Below are positions 1-11,254 of a DNA stretch of 64,000 nt, piece by piece. The DNA is taken from positions 4,782 through 68,781 of the forward strand of contig FJOG01000009.1 in the NCBI GenBank assembly GCA_900073065.1, in the 5' to 3' direction. The stretch comes from Phialocephala subalpina (taxonomy: Eukaryota > Ascomycota > Leotiomycetes > Helotiales > Mollisiaceae). The position numbers were made by a program, and so were the translations under genes. The stretch's first letter is position 1, and each line of letters starts with the position of its first letter. Below the pieces are notes generated by a model. That model saw only the letters and a list, made by a program, of their open reading frames with translations, was not told the origin of the DNA and did no database searches.

Positions 1-180
1 AAAAAGTTTATAATATAATTATAATATAAAATTAAAAATTAAAATTAAAATTAGAATTAAAAATTAAAATTAAAATATATTTAATATAAGGAGTTTTAAT
101 CTTTGAATCCAAAAGATTTCAAAGTATAATCGGGCAAATTAAAATGAATTATAATATTAACTTTAATTAAATCTCATGAT
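1..180. other. AT-rich left edge, RIP-like
   Basis: This stretch is almost pure A and T with short repeated runs such as aaaattaaaatt and no coding potential. The composition changes abruptly near position 180. This is typical of repeat DNA mutated by RIP (C to T) in ascomycetes. From 181 to 551 the sequence is ordinary 3' flank of the next gene and I see nothing specific in it. Confidence 0.7.
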
Positions 181-551
181 AAGATCCGTCCAAGGACTAT
201 TCTTCCTCAGATAAGCTGGGCCGAGAAACTTCCAGCCAAACTAGAATATTCAAATGCGTTGATGGCCGCTTCCAGGTCCCGTTTGCATTTTGGACGAGAG
301 GGGTGTCGTCCTTTAGACCTTGAGATGTTTGACCTTTTTATTAATTCATCATCCACAAACTAGACTTCAAAACGACACGTCGATCATAGATGGAAAGAAC
401 TGCCTGTAGAGATCATAAGTCTATGCCTATTCATTGGCTTCACTCTCAACATGTCGCCCCTCAAATCCAAATCTTTCTTTCCATGCTCAATCGTCTGTGT
501 GACTTCGACAAAAAGATATCGACCACTCAATGCTACATCGTAAATCCTCTC

Positions 552-1526
552 TCAGTCCCAATTCATCCCCTCATAACACCCCTTAAGACCCACCAAATCC
601 TCATCCTTGATACCCAAATCCCCCTTCTTCAGAACCTTGTCCCCCTTCCCCGCACTCCAACTCAACCCCTCCCTCCCAAACTCCTCATAAAACCCAAACT
701 TCCTACCCGTCAAACCCGCAAACTTGCCATGCATCTCCTCATACGCCTCCTGCGTAATCTGTTCATACCTCGTCTCTCTTCCTAACACCTCTCCCCAAAG
801 CTTAAGCATGTCGCCCGTGGTAATCGATTCTACACTTCCTAGAACATAGATTCCGTTTCTCGTCTTGTCTGGTTGCTCGATGATAGCTTTGACAAAGATT
901 CCGACGTTTTTGGAGGGGTCGTTGATTTCCTCGATCACAGCTCCCGGGCCGACCGGGAGGCGCAGAACCCATATCCCTTCTTCCTCTCTGGGTTTCGTGA
1001 CCGGGTACCCCATGTTAGTACCATATACCGTGCACCAGAAGAAAGTCGTCTTCGCCAAGAACTCCTTATCCTTCTTGATCAAGTCATCAACCACAGATTT
1101 CGAATCTAAGAATGGGACTTTCCATTTGCCTCCCGAAACTTTATCTGGAGACGAGACAGTAGACCAGATATAATGCTCCAACGTCTTGGTTTCTTTTGCA
1201 GCGAGGTACAAGTTTGTGCCTTGCTGGATCTCGATTCTGGTAGCTTCTTCAACTCCGTGTTTCTTGAAAAGAGTTGCCCAATCTGTCACGCCAAAGATGA
1301 TTTGAGAGCCTTGGAAGACATTGAGAAGAGAGGCCTTGTTGTCAAGATCAGCAGTAACGAGTTCGACGCCTTGAGAGGCGAGGGTGCGAGCTTTGGGACT
1401 GTCTGGGTTCCGTGTGACGGCGCGGAGGTGGTAGGGTGAGCGGGAGGGCGATGAGAGGAGGGCTGAGATGACGGAGCCGCCTTGCGTTCCTGTTGCGCCT
1501 ATAATGGTGATGATCTTTGTAGACAT
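552..1526 (-). CDS. NmrA-like NAD(P)-binding reductase
   Basis: Single-exon gene of 324 residues, a normal length for the NmrA-like branch of atypical short-chain dehydrogenases. The N-terminus has the Rossmann motif GATGTQGGSV (residues 10-19), directly after a beta strand. The motif is followed by the expected region where NADP-binding members carry an Arg (AVTRNPDS). There is no Tyr-x3-Lys catalytic pair, as is usual for NmrA-like proteins. These act either as redox sensors, like Aspergillus NmrA, or as isoflavone-reductase-type enzymes; which applies here cannot be told. The ATG at 1524-1526 is the first in frame and sits directly before the Rossmann strand. No obvious functional partner lies next to it. 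Family call is firm, exact role unknown. Confidence 0.9.
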   Translation of the reverse strand: MSTKIITIIGATGTQGGSVISALLSSPSRSPYHLRAVTRNPDSPKARTLASQGVELVTADLDNKASLLNVFQGSQIIFGVTDWATLFKKHGVEEATRIEIQQGTNLYLAAKETKTLEHYIWSTVSSPDKVSGGKWKVPFLDSKSVVDDLIKKDKEFLAKTTFFWCTVYGTNMGYPVTKPREEEGIWVLRLPVGPGAVIEEINDPSKNVGIFVKAIIEQPDKTRNGIYVLGSVESITTGDMLKLWGEVLGRETRYEQITQEAYEEMHGKFAGLTGRKFGFYEEFGREGLSWSAGKGDKVLKKGDLGIKDEDLVGLKGCYEGMNWD

Positions 1527-2068
1527 TTTGGAATTAAGTCCGGTGGTTTGAAAGAGAAGGGTTTAGCGTTGGAAAAGATGCTGAATTGTGGGCGTGTAAG
1601 AGAAGACCAAGATTCCGAAGCGAGTCAAATGAAGCGTCTTGTAGCAGGCCTCTGTGATCATATATAGTAAATGACGATAATTGCTTATCAATACGCAACT
1701 CTGTATTCCGAAGTGTTATGAAGTATTGGCTACTTGCGAATTGACGATTTTCAGCTTCCCAGACTAGTATTGAATAAGCGGGCCGGACGGACCGAATGGA
1801 GACTTCACTTTCTCCTCGAACGTGCCAACGCAAACAAAGCAGACTTCATCTGGGGCTCTCTTTACTCGAGCTTGATCTATACTCAATTGTCGGTGCTTGA
1901 CTTCGGAACCAGCTGTCGGAATTTGATGTAAATTTTGATTGTCATATTGGTGACTCTCGGCTAAAAAGGAGGCGGTGTCAAGTCAGGGGCAAGCATACGC
2001 CAAACACTTCAAACGTGCTCCTCGAGCAAGGGGGCTTGTATCGTGGAGTATTCTGAGTCCGCTGGATA
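1527..2068. other. intergenic, promoter side of NmrA-like gene
   Basis: This stretch lies between two genes on the minus strand, so it holds the promoter of the NmrA-like gene and the 3' end of the next one. I see no further gene, repeat or clear motif. Confidence 0.5.
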
Positions 2069-4948
2069 TTATGAGCATGCAGATGCGGTGCCATCAAAGA
2101 ATACAGCAGTTAAACGAATTCTTGGATGAGGATCTGCCCTTCGCCTTTTTCTTTCGTCGACTCCTCTGGTCTCGCGGAGTTGTCGCGGAGGTTGTCGCGG
2201 TGTATTTTGGGGAGGTACTGGAGCTGGTATACTGAGCGGCATTGGTGGTACCATTCCTGTATCACTGAACGGCATTGGTTGTACATCTCTTTCTTCGTTT
2301 TGTTCTTGCTGGTTCACCGGTACCGGTCGATCGCGAGCGTAGGTATCAACTTGTTCTCTCGGCCTTCTCATTCCACCATAGGACTCAGTCGAAGCTTTGA
2401 TCAGAGCATAGAACTCCTTTCGGGATCTTCTAGTCCCTATTCTCGCCACTACTTCAACCGCAGACTTAGTCAACGGATGCAGCATTCGTAAAAAGACCTG
2501 AGCGTCAGTTGGGACAAGCACCATGATTTTGTTCCGTTTGATTCTCTCAACGCGAAAGATGAGTCCTAGCGGCTCGAGTCTGATGTAGTCGGACTGGGAT
2601 GGCAGATCACCGGTGAAACTTATTCGAGTCTCGTACATAGTCTCGGTATACGTCGGTTGGCAAAGTCCAAGCGGATTGTTCCTCGTCGGGTACTTGAGAC
2701 AGGTATCTCCAATGACGGCGAAGGCTGCAACTTTGTGAGAGTCACGAAGACATTTCGCCCATTCGTTGCCTCGAACCTCAATTTCTTGATGGTGCTCATT
2801 TCTAGGACCGAAATATGCTGCAAGAAGGCAATTGTCTTGTTGACCAGTCGTGCTCAAGAGCGACAGCAATAGACAGACGAATTCCCCGATAGATTGCCGC
2901 ATATCCCTATGTTGTCTCCATAGATGCCATAGAGCGTCATCACTGTCGTTTTGAAGAGCCGTAGAGAATGCCGCACCCCAGTCGGTAAGTTCCCAATCCC
3001 CATAATAGTAACTCAGACATGCTTGGACTCTTGCTAAACGAAATATATCTTTCATCCTGACTCGTCGTGCATTTCCAGTGCAGTGGCTTACTTCAACTCC
3101 GATAAAATTGTTCAAGACCTCGATATTAGCAAGGACAGGGTTTCGGCTGAACGTATTCAAGATATCCTGCTTCATTGTTGTACCTGGAAGCTTCTTCGAT
3201 GTCTTACCAGCATTCACTACAACATATTGCCCAGCAGAAACTCCTCGATTACGCGAGTCCGTGACTCAGGAAGGAGACAGAGTACCCAGCTGTCCCATAG
3301 TCAAGCCGTAGTCATTCTCATACTGGTCGAGCGTGTAGATGCATTCCGTGTTCTTTTTCAAGGCTCCACCGATCGACAGAAGAGCATGTGAAGCCATAGC
3401 CGGGACCGTGTCATCTTGGGGAGGTTCATATGAGGGAGAAAACCAATGGCAATCAATAACATCGTAAGCATTTCCTCCTGGAATTGCTTGTAGACAGCCT
3501 CTGGAAAGATCGTACCGCTGGGACCCTCTGCCATCGTCTGCAGGCACTGACCAAACTGGTCCCCAGATATCGGCAAATTCTTCTATGCGAGTCACCACTG
3601 AGAGCCCGGGAGACCGGTCGTGAAGACTTGGGCGGTGAGAATCCTCGGTCTCAATCTCGAACACCCATACTTTGGAATTGTCTAGGAACTCGCTCAGACA
3701 CGCCAAGCGCTTGAGTCCGCAGCTGAGCGGCGGCATCTCTATACTGTTACTGCGAATTGAAATGGTCTCCGCCGCAGACTGAATGTATGACGTGAACCGG
3801 GATCCATGTGAGCCGACGTAAGAAACTAATGCTAGATCTAAGAGCAGAACAGTGGCCCGACAAGTTGTCATAATAGGTAATCCTTGAGTCCTCGGAAGAA
3901 GATTCAAACTTCCCAGAATATCGTCACATTGAGTGGCCACGAAACTCAGAAGGACGAATTGAGAACCTTCGGGATCACCGCGGAACACTCTCGTGACTGC
4001 ATTCTCGATGCCAGTTTTGAGAGCATGGAGCTTGTCTTGTGAAATCCGAATGAGATTCGCTGCGTCCCTTTGCGGGTGGTAGACTAGCATGCTGTAGAAG
4101 TCTTTGCAGAAACCCTCTGACCTTAGGACATCGAAGCTTCTCATGGTTTTGCAAAGGATCCAGTAACTCTTCCAGAGACTCTCTAAAACTAGGCGGGATG
4201 TTCTGAGCTCCGCGTGATTGACTCCAAAGATACCTGCGCCAGATGGTAGAAAGTCTTGCGGGAGCATACTTCTCAATGACGGTAGCATATTCGTCAGCCA
4301 ATCCCGATGTAAATCAATCCCAACCGGAATTCTATCGTCTTCACATTGGAGTTCTCCACGATATTGGAAATATTCGGAATTTCGCACTACGTATTCCTCC
4401 AAGTGCTCGAGCCAAGAATAGTGTGCTAGTGGGTCAACAATGTGAGTGTCGGCATCGTACCCCCCTTGGGTGGCTCTCTCGTCCCAATATTGCATTCTCT
4501 GGCGGGTCTCTCGTCTCGACAGGAAAGCATTTTCAACAACTCCATCAAAAGGGCCACCTTGATCGGAGTGCAGCGGGTGCTGATCTGACGATGGCGAATA
4601 GTATTGTGAAGATGACTGTGAGGGGTATTGATCGTGCGTCCGAGAGGACGATTGTGAATAGTACTGCTCGGGATATTGCGAAGGGTGCTGTGAAGGGTAG
4701 TGCGAGGGCCCTTGCTGGGTGTATCCTGAGGGCTGCGAAGAATAGTCAGACCTCAAAGCAGCATAGTATTGATACTCTGGGTGCGCTTGATGAGGTGGAT
4801 GCGTTTGATGCTTGAACTCTGTAGACTCGGCGGGCGTGTATTCATCGGATGACCCGGACAGTCCCGAATCAGAATCCGATCGATGTTCGCGACCTGATCC
4901 TGAGGACATGTGGGAACGAGAGTTATCTCGGTTTGGGGGTTTCGACAT
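2069..4948 (-). CDS. 945-aa protein of unknown function, Ser/Gln-rich N-terminus
   Basis: Two long same-frame reading stretches (4948 to 3269 and 3265 to 2069) are separated only by a TGA at 3266-3268. A 42-nt GT-AG segment, 3244-3285, would remove this stop and keep the frame, giving exons 3286-4948 and 2069-3243 and 945 residues. I therefore call it one gene with one very short intron; an in-frame nonsense mutation is the alternative. Residues 1-150 are low complexity, rich in Ser, Gln, Tyr and His (repeated QYPSQ and SQYPEQ-like units). A globular, mostly helical region follows. The last ~80 residues are Pro/Arg-rich with a basic KRRRA stretch that could be a nuclear signal. I do not recognise a named domain. 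Many fungal genomes carry large orphan proteins of this general shape. Confidence 0.7.
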
Positions 4949-5792
4949 GTTTTGCGAACGAGGATTTCACTTAGTTCAAAAACTGAGAGGCTCGCCGCCG
5001 GACCTGATCTCGCCGTAATTCAGGCAAGTAGCGGTTTCAATCTACCAACCAGACTTGGATTTTATCACGAGTTGGGCTGGGCTGGCCTGAGATACAACGT
5101 TCAGTAATATGCGTGGAATTGAACAATATGTGAACTTACTGAGATATTGTGGGGCCAAGAAATTCCAGGCGAGGCTGGGAGATTGAGAACGGGGTAGGCT
5201 ACGCAAGTAATGGTGTCTCCTAGGACCAAAGGTAGAGGGCCCGAGGTAGTGAGGTACGGTTCTTTAAGTATCTTTTTAGGACACAGAAATATCCTGTTAT
5301 GTGCTGAAGTAGTGCATAGTTAGGAATGGAGTTGAGTCAAGAGAAAAGTTTCGACAGGAAAGAAGTTCGAGAGTTGAAGGCAGGTGCGGCTGGAGCTAAG
5401 CCCCGATGCAACCTTAAGCGAACCAATGGCCGGAAAGAACAATCGCCCACAAGCCTCTGGCAGCCACTCACCGGGGAAGCAAAGCCACCACCAATGTACT
5501 GTACCTGAGTATGATACTGACTGAAGGCACTTGCCATGGCTGATCAAAATGAATCCAACATCGAGCGACAACCACATGCTCTCTTGTTGTACTGGATGCC
5601 AAGCTGCGTCGTCAGTCTAAGTCTCAATCTCCCAGCACAACCAGGACTTTCTAGAGCAGTCAATACTCGAGATCGTGCCATCTAAAATTAATTGCAGCAT
5701 GCCATGAAGACAAGCGAGTCTGAATTAGGGGTATCCATTAATCTCATAATCATGTCCCATAACCTTTTCTCATTCATATCGTCACCTAGCAC
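4949..5792. other. intergenic 844 bp
   Basis: Promoter side of the 945-aa orphan gene and 3' flank of the esterase, both on the minus strand. Short open frames occur on both strands but none has a convincing start, domain or splice structure. Confidence 0.5.
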
Positions 5793-7663
5793 TCACAGCA
5801 GAGACGCTGCGACCAACGCGGTCACCCCCACCCAAATACTAACTTCCAGTTTGCCTCCCGCATTGCTTGTACTCGTAGCAATCCCCGTGCTGCTCGTCCC
5901 TGATGCACTTCCACTTGAAGTCTTACTTGGCAGCGCCGAGCTTGAATTTCCAGTAGGAGTGACATTCGCGCCAAGATCCGGCAACGCGGGAGAGATTGAG
6001 CTATCAGTACTCGAAACATTGACGAATATACAATCCGCATCATATCTATACGGATTAATTAAGTTCGGACCCGTGACATTGTCATAGGCCAGTCTGATCA
6101 ACGTATCCTGACTGGTATTGTACGTCGGCCATCCGTAATTTGTCAAGCCAGAAACAGGGTCTTTGGCGAACGCAGCCCAGGCACCACGCATATAGTTCGC
6201 GATGCTGATTTCCTCCTCGGTCGGTCCGGGAGAAGCTGGAACGGTGTCGAAGAGGATGGGAACTTCGGCGATGTGGTAGGTTCCTGCTTCAGAAGAGATT
6301 GCCATGTCGGGGAAGACGCCGAAATAGCGGTATCTCCATGTTGGGTTGTTGGCTGCTACTGAAGCATTCGCGCGAATGCCGATGGGACACGTAAATTCTT
6401 GGAGGTTGAAATCATCCCAGAAGGCATCCGAGAAGAACGTTCCTGCAATGGCGAATTCCGTTCGGAAGATTCCTGCTTCGTAGTTGTTGTTGCCGATCAG
6501 CATGGGTCTATTCGCAGGTGTTCTTTGCGAGTAGTTGGAGAAGACGACTGTCTCGTCGACGGTCGGTCCGAATAATCCCAAGATGCTTCCTGTGCCGGTG
6601 GAAGGTGGGATGGCGTTGAGGATTGCGGTATAGTTTTGCTTTCTCATACAAGACAGGACGTCTGCAGGGTCTGAGGAGGCGTCTCCACAACCTAATGTTC
6701 CCGAAACGTTAAACCAAGCCGCAGCACCACTCGCCTTGCTATTTGGCAGACCCCATCCAAACACATTGCCAGACTCAGGAATGAATCCAGCTGCAATTGG
6801 GTCGGAATCCCAGGCGTACGAATAGAAGTCAACCGAAGCACCACCCGCCGATTGCCCAAACAGTGTGATTCTCGACGGGTCTCCTCCAAAGTTTTCGATG
6901 TTGTCTCGAACCCATTCCACCGCAAGTCGCTGATCTAGGAAAGCAAGGTTGTTCGGTGAAGAGGGGCTGCCGGGGAAGCCTAGAATGCTCAATCGATAGC
7001 TACAGGATGTTAGCAGGAATCGCACCATTTGCTCAGGGAAACCCACTTCATGGATACCACCACGACATCCTCCAGCTCGGCAATGTTTGCTCCATTGTAG
7101 CCAGGCACCGCAGAGCTTCCACTGGTGAATCCGCCACCGTATATCCAAACAAGCACTGCCTTCTTCGCGTCTCCAGTCTGCGGTTTCGTCCAAACGTTCA
7201 AACTGAGACAATCTTCACTGTAGTTATTCGGAGTGCCTAAAAGAGTGAAGACTGATACGCCAACGGCGGTAACATTTGCAGCCGCAAGACCTTGGAGGGT
7301 ATAGTTTGAGCTCGATTGCCGTACAGGACAAGAGAAGCCCTGAGAAATTTTACATTAGCCTACGTTCTTGATATAAAGCATCCGAGGTATACCTACAAAT
7401 GAACTGCCATTAAGTGAAGAATTCCCTGTAAATTTAACCGGAGCCGCAAATCTCAGATCCCCAACCGGTGCTTGTGCGTATGGTATTCCCAAGTATTCAG
7501 AGACCTGCGAGTCGTTCTTCGCAGCATGTCCATTCACTGGTCCGCTGCTCGTCTGCACCACTTGTCCGACTGTCCAATTCGTCGATTGTCGTTCTGCGAT
7601 TTGGATACTGAATGCGGAGATGCTGGCAGCTGCCGTGAGAGTCATTAGAATGGAGGACTTCAT
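5793..7663 (-). CDS. secreted carboxylesterase type B, GPI-anchor type
   Basis: Three exons, 7397-7663, 7047-7339 and 5793-6999, give 588 residues. The introns (57 and 47 nt) are GT-AG, and both junctions restore conserved family sequence, the second producing the typical NYRLS strand. The protein is an alpha/beta hydrolase of the cholinesterase/lipase family. It starts with a hydrophobic signal peptide and has the oxyanion motif GGGF (157-160). The nucleophile elbow is GQSAGG with Ser near 237. A Glu in NNNYEAG and a His in GTYHIAE fit the rest of the triad. After the catalytic domain comes a Ser/Thr-rich stalk, a small-residue omega site region and a C-terminal hydrophobic tail. This indicates a GPI anchor and a cell-wall or plasma-membrane location. 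The substrate is probably a short- or medium-chain ester or lipid but is not readable from sequence. Confidence 0.92.
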
Positions 7664-9155
7664 CTTGAGGAAGTCTCCTTGGCAATGGCAGACACAGAGG
7701 GGAAGAGGAACAGACACAGAAGGAAATAGACAACGGCCACACCTACCTCTTGTACTGTACCTAGTACTACCTACTCCACTGACGCTGTCTCGCGTTTCCC
7801 GGCAGCCGCATTTGCATTCGGTCGCGGCGCAATTATCATAGCCATTGCGTAGTTTGCGGTTCCACCTGTTTGCCTCTGGTCTGGGTTCTTGGGTACGTCT
7901 GATGCAGCCTAGCAGAGAGCACCACTATGCGCTAATTGACGCAGGCAGACCGGTGGCGCTCGGCGCACGACGTGTAATAGGAATAGCACACAGCAAATAT
8001 CGCGGAGTTTGGCCAGGAAACAGGCGGAGTGTGGAGAAGTCGAGCTCTGGGGTTGGTGATGATGATGCGTGGTTGCAGACGGTTTGCGGGGGAAAATCCT
8101 GCCGAGGCGGTTGGAATTCAGATGGCAGGGGAGCTGTAAGGTTTACCGCTTCGTTTCCCTAGTACGAGTTATGCGACGGATAATTTGATATATTGGTAAA
8201 CAACCAGATACTCCGTATCCAACGGTTTGCTCGGGTTCGTGACTGCTTTTAGGAAGGAGCACACAGTAGTACTAATCTTAGTGACGTCTCAAAGGGGAAG
8301 AAAGAGCGACTCTTGCATCACACGTGGAAGTCCATATACCCGAGGTAATGAGGGCTTCGTATCTGGAGTCTGGAACTGTTTGTAGGAGATCTTTGTTGAT
8401 TCCTTGGAATTGGAACTTGAATGCGATGATCTGCGAGACTGCATTGCAGCATGCATCGACTTAAAACCTCAAGTGAAAAAGCGGGAAAGAATATCTGCAA
8501 CTGAGCAGACGTGGCACCACTTGGTCAACAACGCGCTCCAGCCTCAAAAGCCCGATGAAAATTTCCAGCTGGCAAATCTGCAGTGTCGGCGCTCTTTTGA
8601 TCTGGAACCGTTTGAAATCCAGTTTTTTGCTCTGGTGGAAATCTAGATGTGCAAGTTGTTGTCTTTCTAGGTTCATCAGCCATGTTCAAGACAAGCGTCT
8701 TGCTTTCACCCCAATCCTTGAGATGAGATCTTGTAATGAACGGTTCGATCGCGATTGAGGAGACTCTCTTTTTCGTATGGATCACTAACGAGAATTTGCC
8801 TTGATTATGTTTCACATTTCGCAGCGAGACCTTGATACCTGGAAGGAGCGGAGGGGAGAAGTCTCGTGACACTCTACTTTTCAAAGATCAGGAAGAAGTC
8901 CATTGATAAGGCCAAATCGTCAATATAGAATATCGGTCGATATGGGTTCATTCTTAAGACTGATCCTGATGGCAGTAGCTGTTTTTCTAGCAGTTGGTAG
9001 GATGGAATCACGTGCCGAGGCGGACATCTCTAGAAGTCAACTTGTCGGCCGCTCCTTGCAACTGCGCATTTTCTGGGTGAGACTGTTTCAGGTCTAATTC
9101 GTTGAGCATGAAGGTTGATCCAATATAAGCCCTCTCGGAGACATTCGCGGCTCAA

Positions 9156-9434
9156 TTGAAGCCGACCTCTTCGTCGGAGAAAGAAGTGGCCGATTTTGGT
9201 ACCGTGCGTAAATGCGATGAATCCGTACTTATACCACCAACAAACTAATAAACTGCTCGATATTTTTTCAACGCAAAGATTAAGCAGCTTCTTGATAATT
9301 ATTCTTAAAAGTTTTATGAGTTTTGGATCGTGGACGAGAGAGGAGTGCAGAGTTCAGTAAGGGACTTTTGGGTGTTCTCGCGTACCAAAATTGGCCACTT
9401 CTTTCTCCGACGAAGAGGCCGACGTCTCAATGCT
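9156..9434. repeat. inverted repeat, ~55-bp arms, MITE-like
   Basis: The left arm, about 9156-9210, and the right arm, about 9377-9434, are near-perfect reverse complements over a core of about 40 bp (the stretch containing tcttcgtcggagaaagaagt on the left). Matching weakens toward the outer ends. The arms enclose about 165 bp of AT-rich DNA without coding potential. Length and structure fit a non-autonomous DNA transposon or a decayed foldback element. I could not define a target-site duplication. Confidence 0.6.
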
Positions 9435-9462
9435 CTCCCGACTCGCAAAGATACGCGTCTCC

Positions 9463-9526
9463 TGATATGCTTGCTTACTGATATGCTTGCTTACCGATAT
9501 GCTTGCTTACTGATATGCTTCCTTAC
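9463..9526. repeat. minisatellite, four 16-bp units
   Basis: Four head-to-tail copies of tgatatgcttgcttac at 9463, 9479, 9495 and 9511. The third differs at its first base and the fourth in one internal base. The array lies about 115 bp upstream of the dehydrogenase start codon. Confidence 0.9.
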
Positions 9527-9641
9527 TAGCTTTTGCAGTTCGTATTGTTATATTTAAAAATATGGGGTGTCCTATAAAGTCCAAAGCAAACCGATCAGAG
9601 TCCCGAGAGGTAACTTTCGTCCGTCACTAAAGGCAAGCACC

Positions 9642-11005
9642 ATGACCTCTCCCACATCACAACTCAGAAGTACAATCCTCATAACAGGCGGCAACGGCTC
9701 CCTAGGATCAGCAATCGCACTCCAAATAGCGGAATCTCAACCTCGAAAGCATCACCTTATCCTCACAGCTCGCTCGCTCACCGACCCGCGTACGATTTCC
9801 GCCTCCTCGAAGCTCAAGTCTCTGAACGCTTCGTTCGAATTCCAAGTTCTTGATCTTTCCTCTCTGGAGAATGTCAGTTCTTTCGCTGCGACGATACGAG
9901 AACGTATCAACAAGAATGAGATCCCGGCGTTGAACGGAGGAGGCGTAGTCCTTTCAGCAGCGATGACCACCCAAGTCAAAAATACCAGGACTCAGGATGG
10001 ATGGAGCGAAATATACGGAATCAACGTCCTAGCTCAAGTTCTTTTGGTCAGAGAGCTACTTCCTGTCTTAAAGAATGCTCTGGTAGTCAATGTCGCGAGT
10101 GCAGCTCACTCAATGGGGACCGTGGACTACTTCTCGCATGATGTGAAAGGTAGGACTGGGGGAGAGAATGAACGGGAGTTGTTAGGATTAGGAGAGACGA
10201 TGAAGAGATATGGAGCAAGCAAGCTGTGGGGTATGATGGCTTTCTATGCCTTGCAACGACGTTTGGACGCCGTACGTTCTCATCTTTCCTCTCCACCCCA
10301 CCTGACCAATCTAACCGAGTGAAGCAATCAAACACCAATGCACAGATTGTCTCCCTAGACCCAGGCGGTATGTCCGGCGAATCAAATCTAGGTTTCGATC
10401 ACTGGCTGCTGAAATTTCTCAAAGTCGTACTTGGGTTCATAAATCCAGTATTGAGAATGGTGAAGAAGGATGCGTTTAATCCGCCTGAGGTCCCTGCGAA
10501 AGCTATTGCGGACTTATTTTTAGAGGATAGGAATGGGAAGTTAGAAACGGGGAAGGAANNNNNNNNNNNNNNNNNNNNNNNNNNNNNNNNNNNNNNNNNN
10601 NNNNNNNNNNNNNNNNNNNNNNNNNNNNNNNNNNNNNNNNNNNNNNNNNNNNNNNNNNNNNNNNNNNNNNNNNNNNNNNNNNNNNNNNNNNNNNNNNNNN
10701 NNNNNNNNNNNNNNNNNNNNNNNNNNNNNNNNNNNNNNNNNNNNNNNNNNNNNNNNNNNNNNNNNNNNNNNNNNNNNNNNNNNNNNNNNNNNNNNNNNNN
10801 NNNNNNNNNNNNNNNNNNNNNNNNNNNNNNNNNNNNNNNNNNNNNNNNNNNNNNNNNNNNNNNNNNNNNNNNNGGGACATGTGGTGGAAAGTACTTTGTG
10901 CTTGATGATGAGGTGGAAAGTAGCGCAGCTAGTCGTGAGGTGCAGGGCCAGGAGGTGGTTTGGGTGAAGGTTTGTGGGGACTTGGGGTTGGGCACGGAGA
11001 TCTAA
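9642..11005 (+). CDS. short-chain dehydrogenase/reductase, interrupted by gap
   Basis: Exon 1 is 9642-10271 and exon 2 is 10346-11005; the 74-nt intron has a ctaac branch site. Exon 2 contains 315 N. The N-terminus has the cofactor motif TGGNGSLG, and the sequence continues with VNVASAA and the catalytic Tyr-x3-Lys pair in RYGASKLWG. After the intron comes IVSLDPGGM, the usual post-catalytic loop. The C-terminus (GKYFVLDDEVE, then WVKVCGDLGL) matches the tail seen in fungal SDRs related to 3-ketosteroid and retinol dehydrogenase-like enzymes, so the piece right of the gap belongs to the same gene. The start at 9642 gives a short leader before the Rossmann strand; an upstream in-frame ATG at 9567 is possible. 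The true length is unknown because the gap size may be nominal. Confidence 0.85.
10559..10873. other. assembly gap (315 N)
   Basis: A run of N inside the second exon of the short-chain dehydrogenase. The reading frame happens to be the same on both sides, which agrees with the sequence being continuous, although the N count may be an estimate. Confidence 0.99.
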
Positions 11006-11254
11006 GGGATTGAAATTATGCAATTTAAAGTGCTATTATCTCGCCGGACAATTTTCAAGAGTAAGTGCATACTGAACTACAATGGCCAAGTTTCGATAAA
11101 TCTCAGAGGGCACTAGCCAACCAACCAATCAGCGTCAAGCTGTGCCTCGATTGGCTGAAAAAAGCGCTTACATCTGCAACGACTTTAGCATCACTTCTTC
11201 CCTCTTTCATAAATTTCCGCTTCATCTCCTTTTCACCAGCCTCCAACGACAAAC

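Larger units (their letters stand above)
7664..9641. other. intergenic 2 kb with repeats
   Basis: Contains the promoter of the esterase and the upstream region of the short-chain dehydrogenase. Several short open frames are present, the longest about 119 codons at 8525-8884 on the minus strand. None has recognisable protein features. The right part holds an inverted repeat and a 16-bp minisatellite, listed separately. Confidence 0.5.

Noticed and set aside
390..785. Open frame of 131 codons on the plus strand
   Set aside because: Antisense to the 3' end of the NmrA-like gene, with no protein-like composition.
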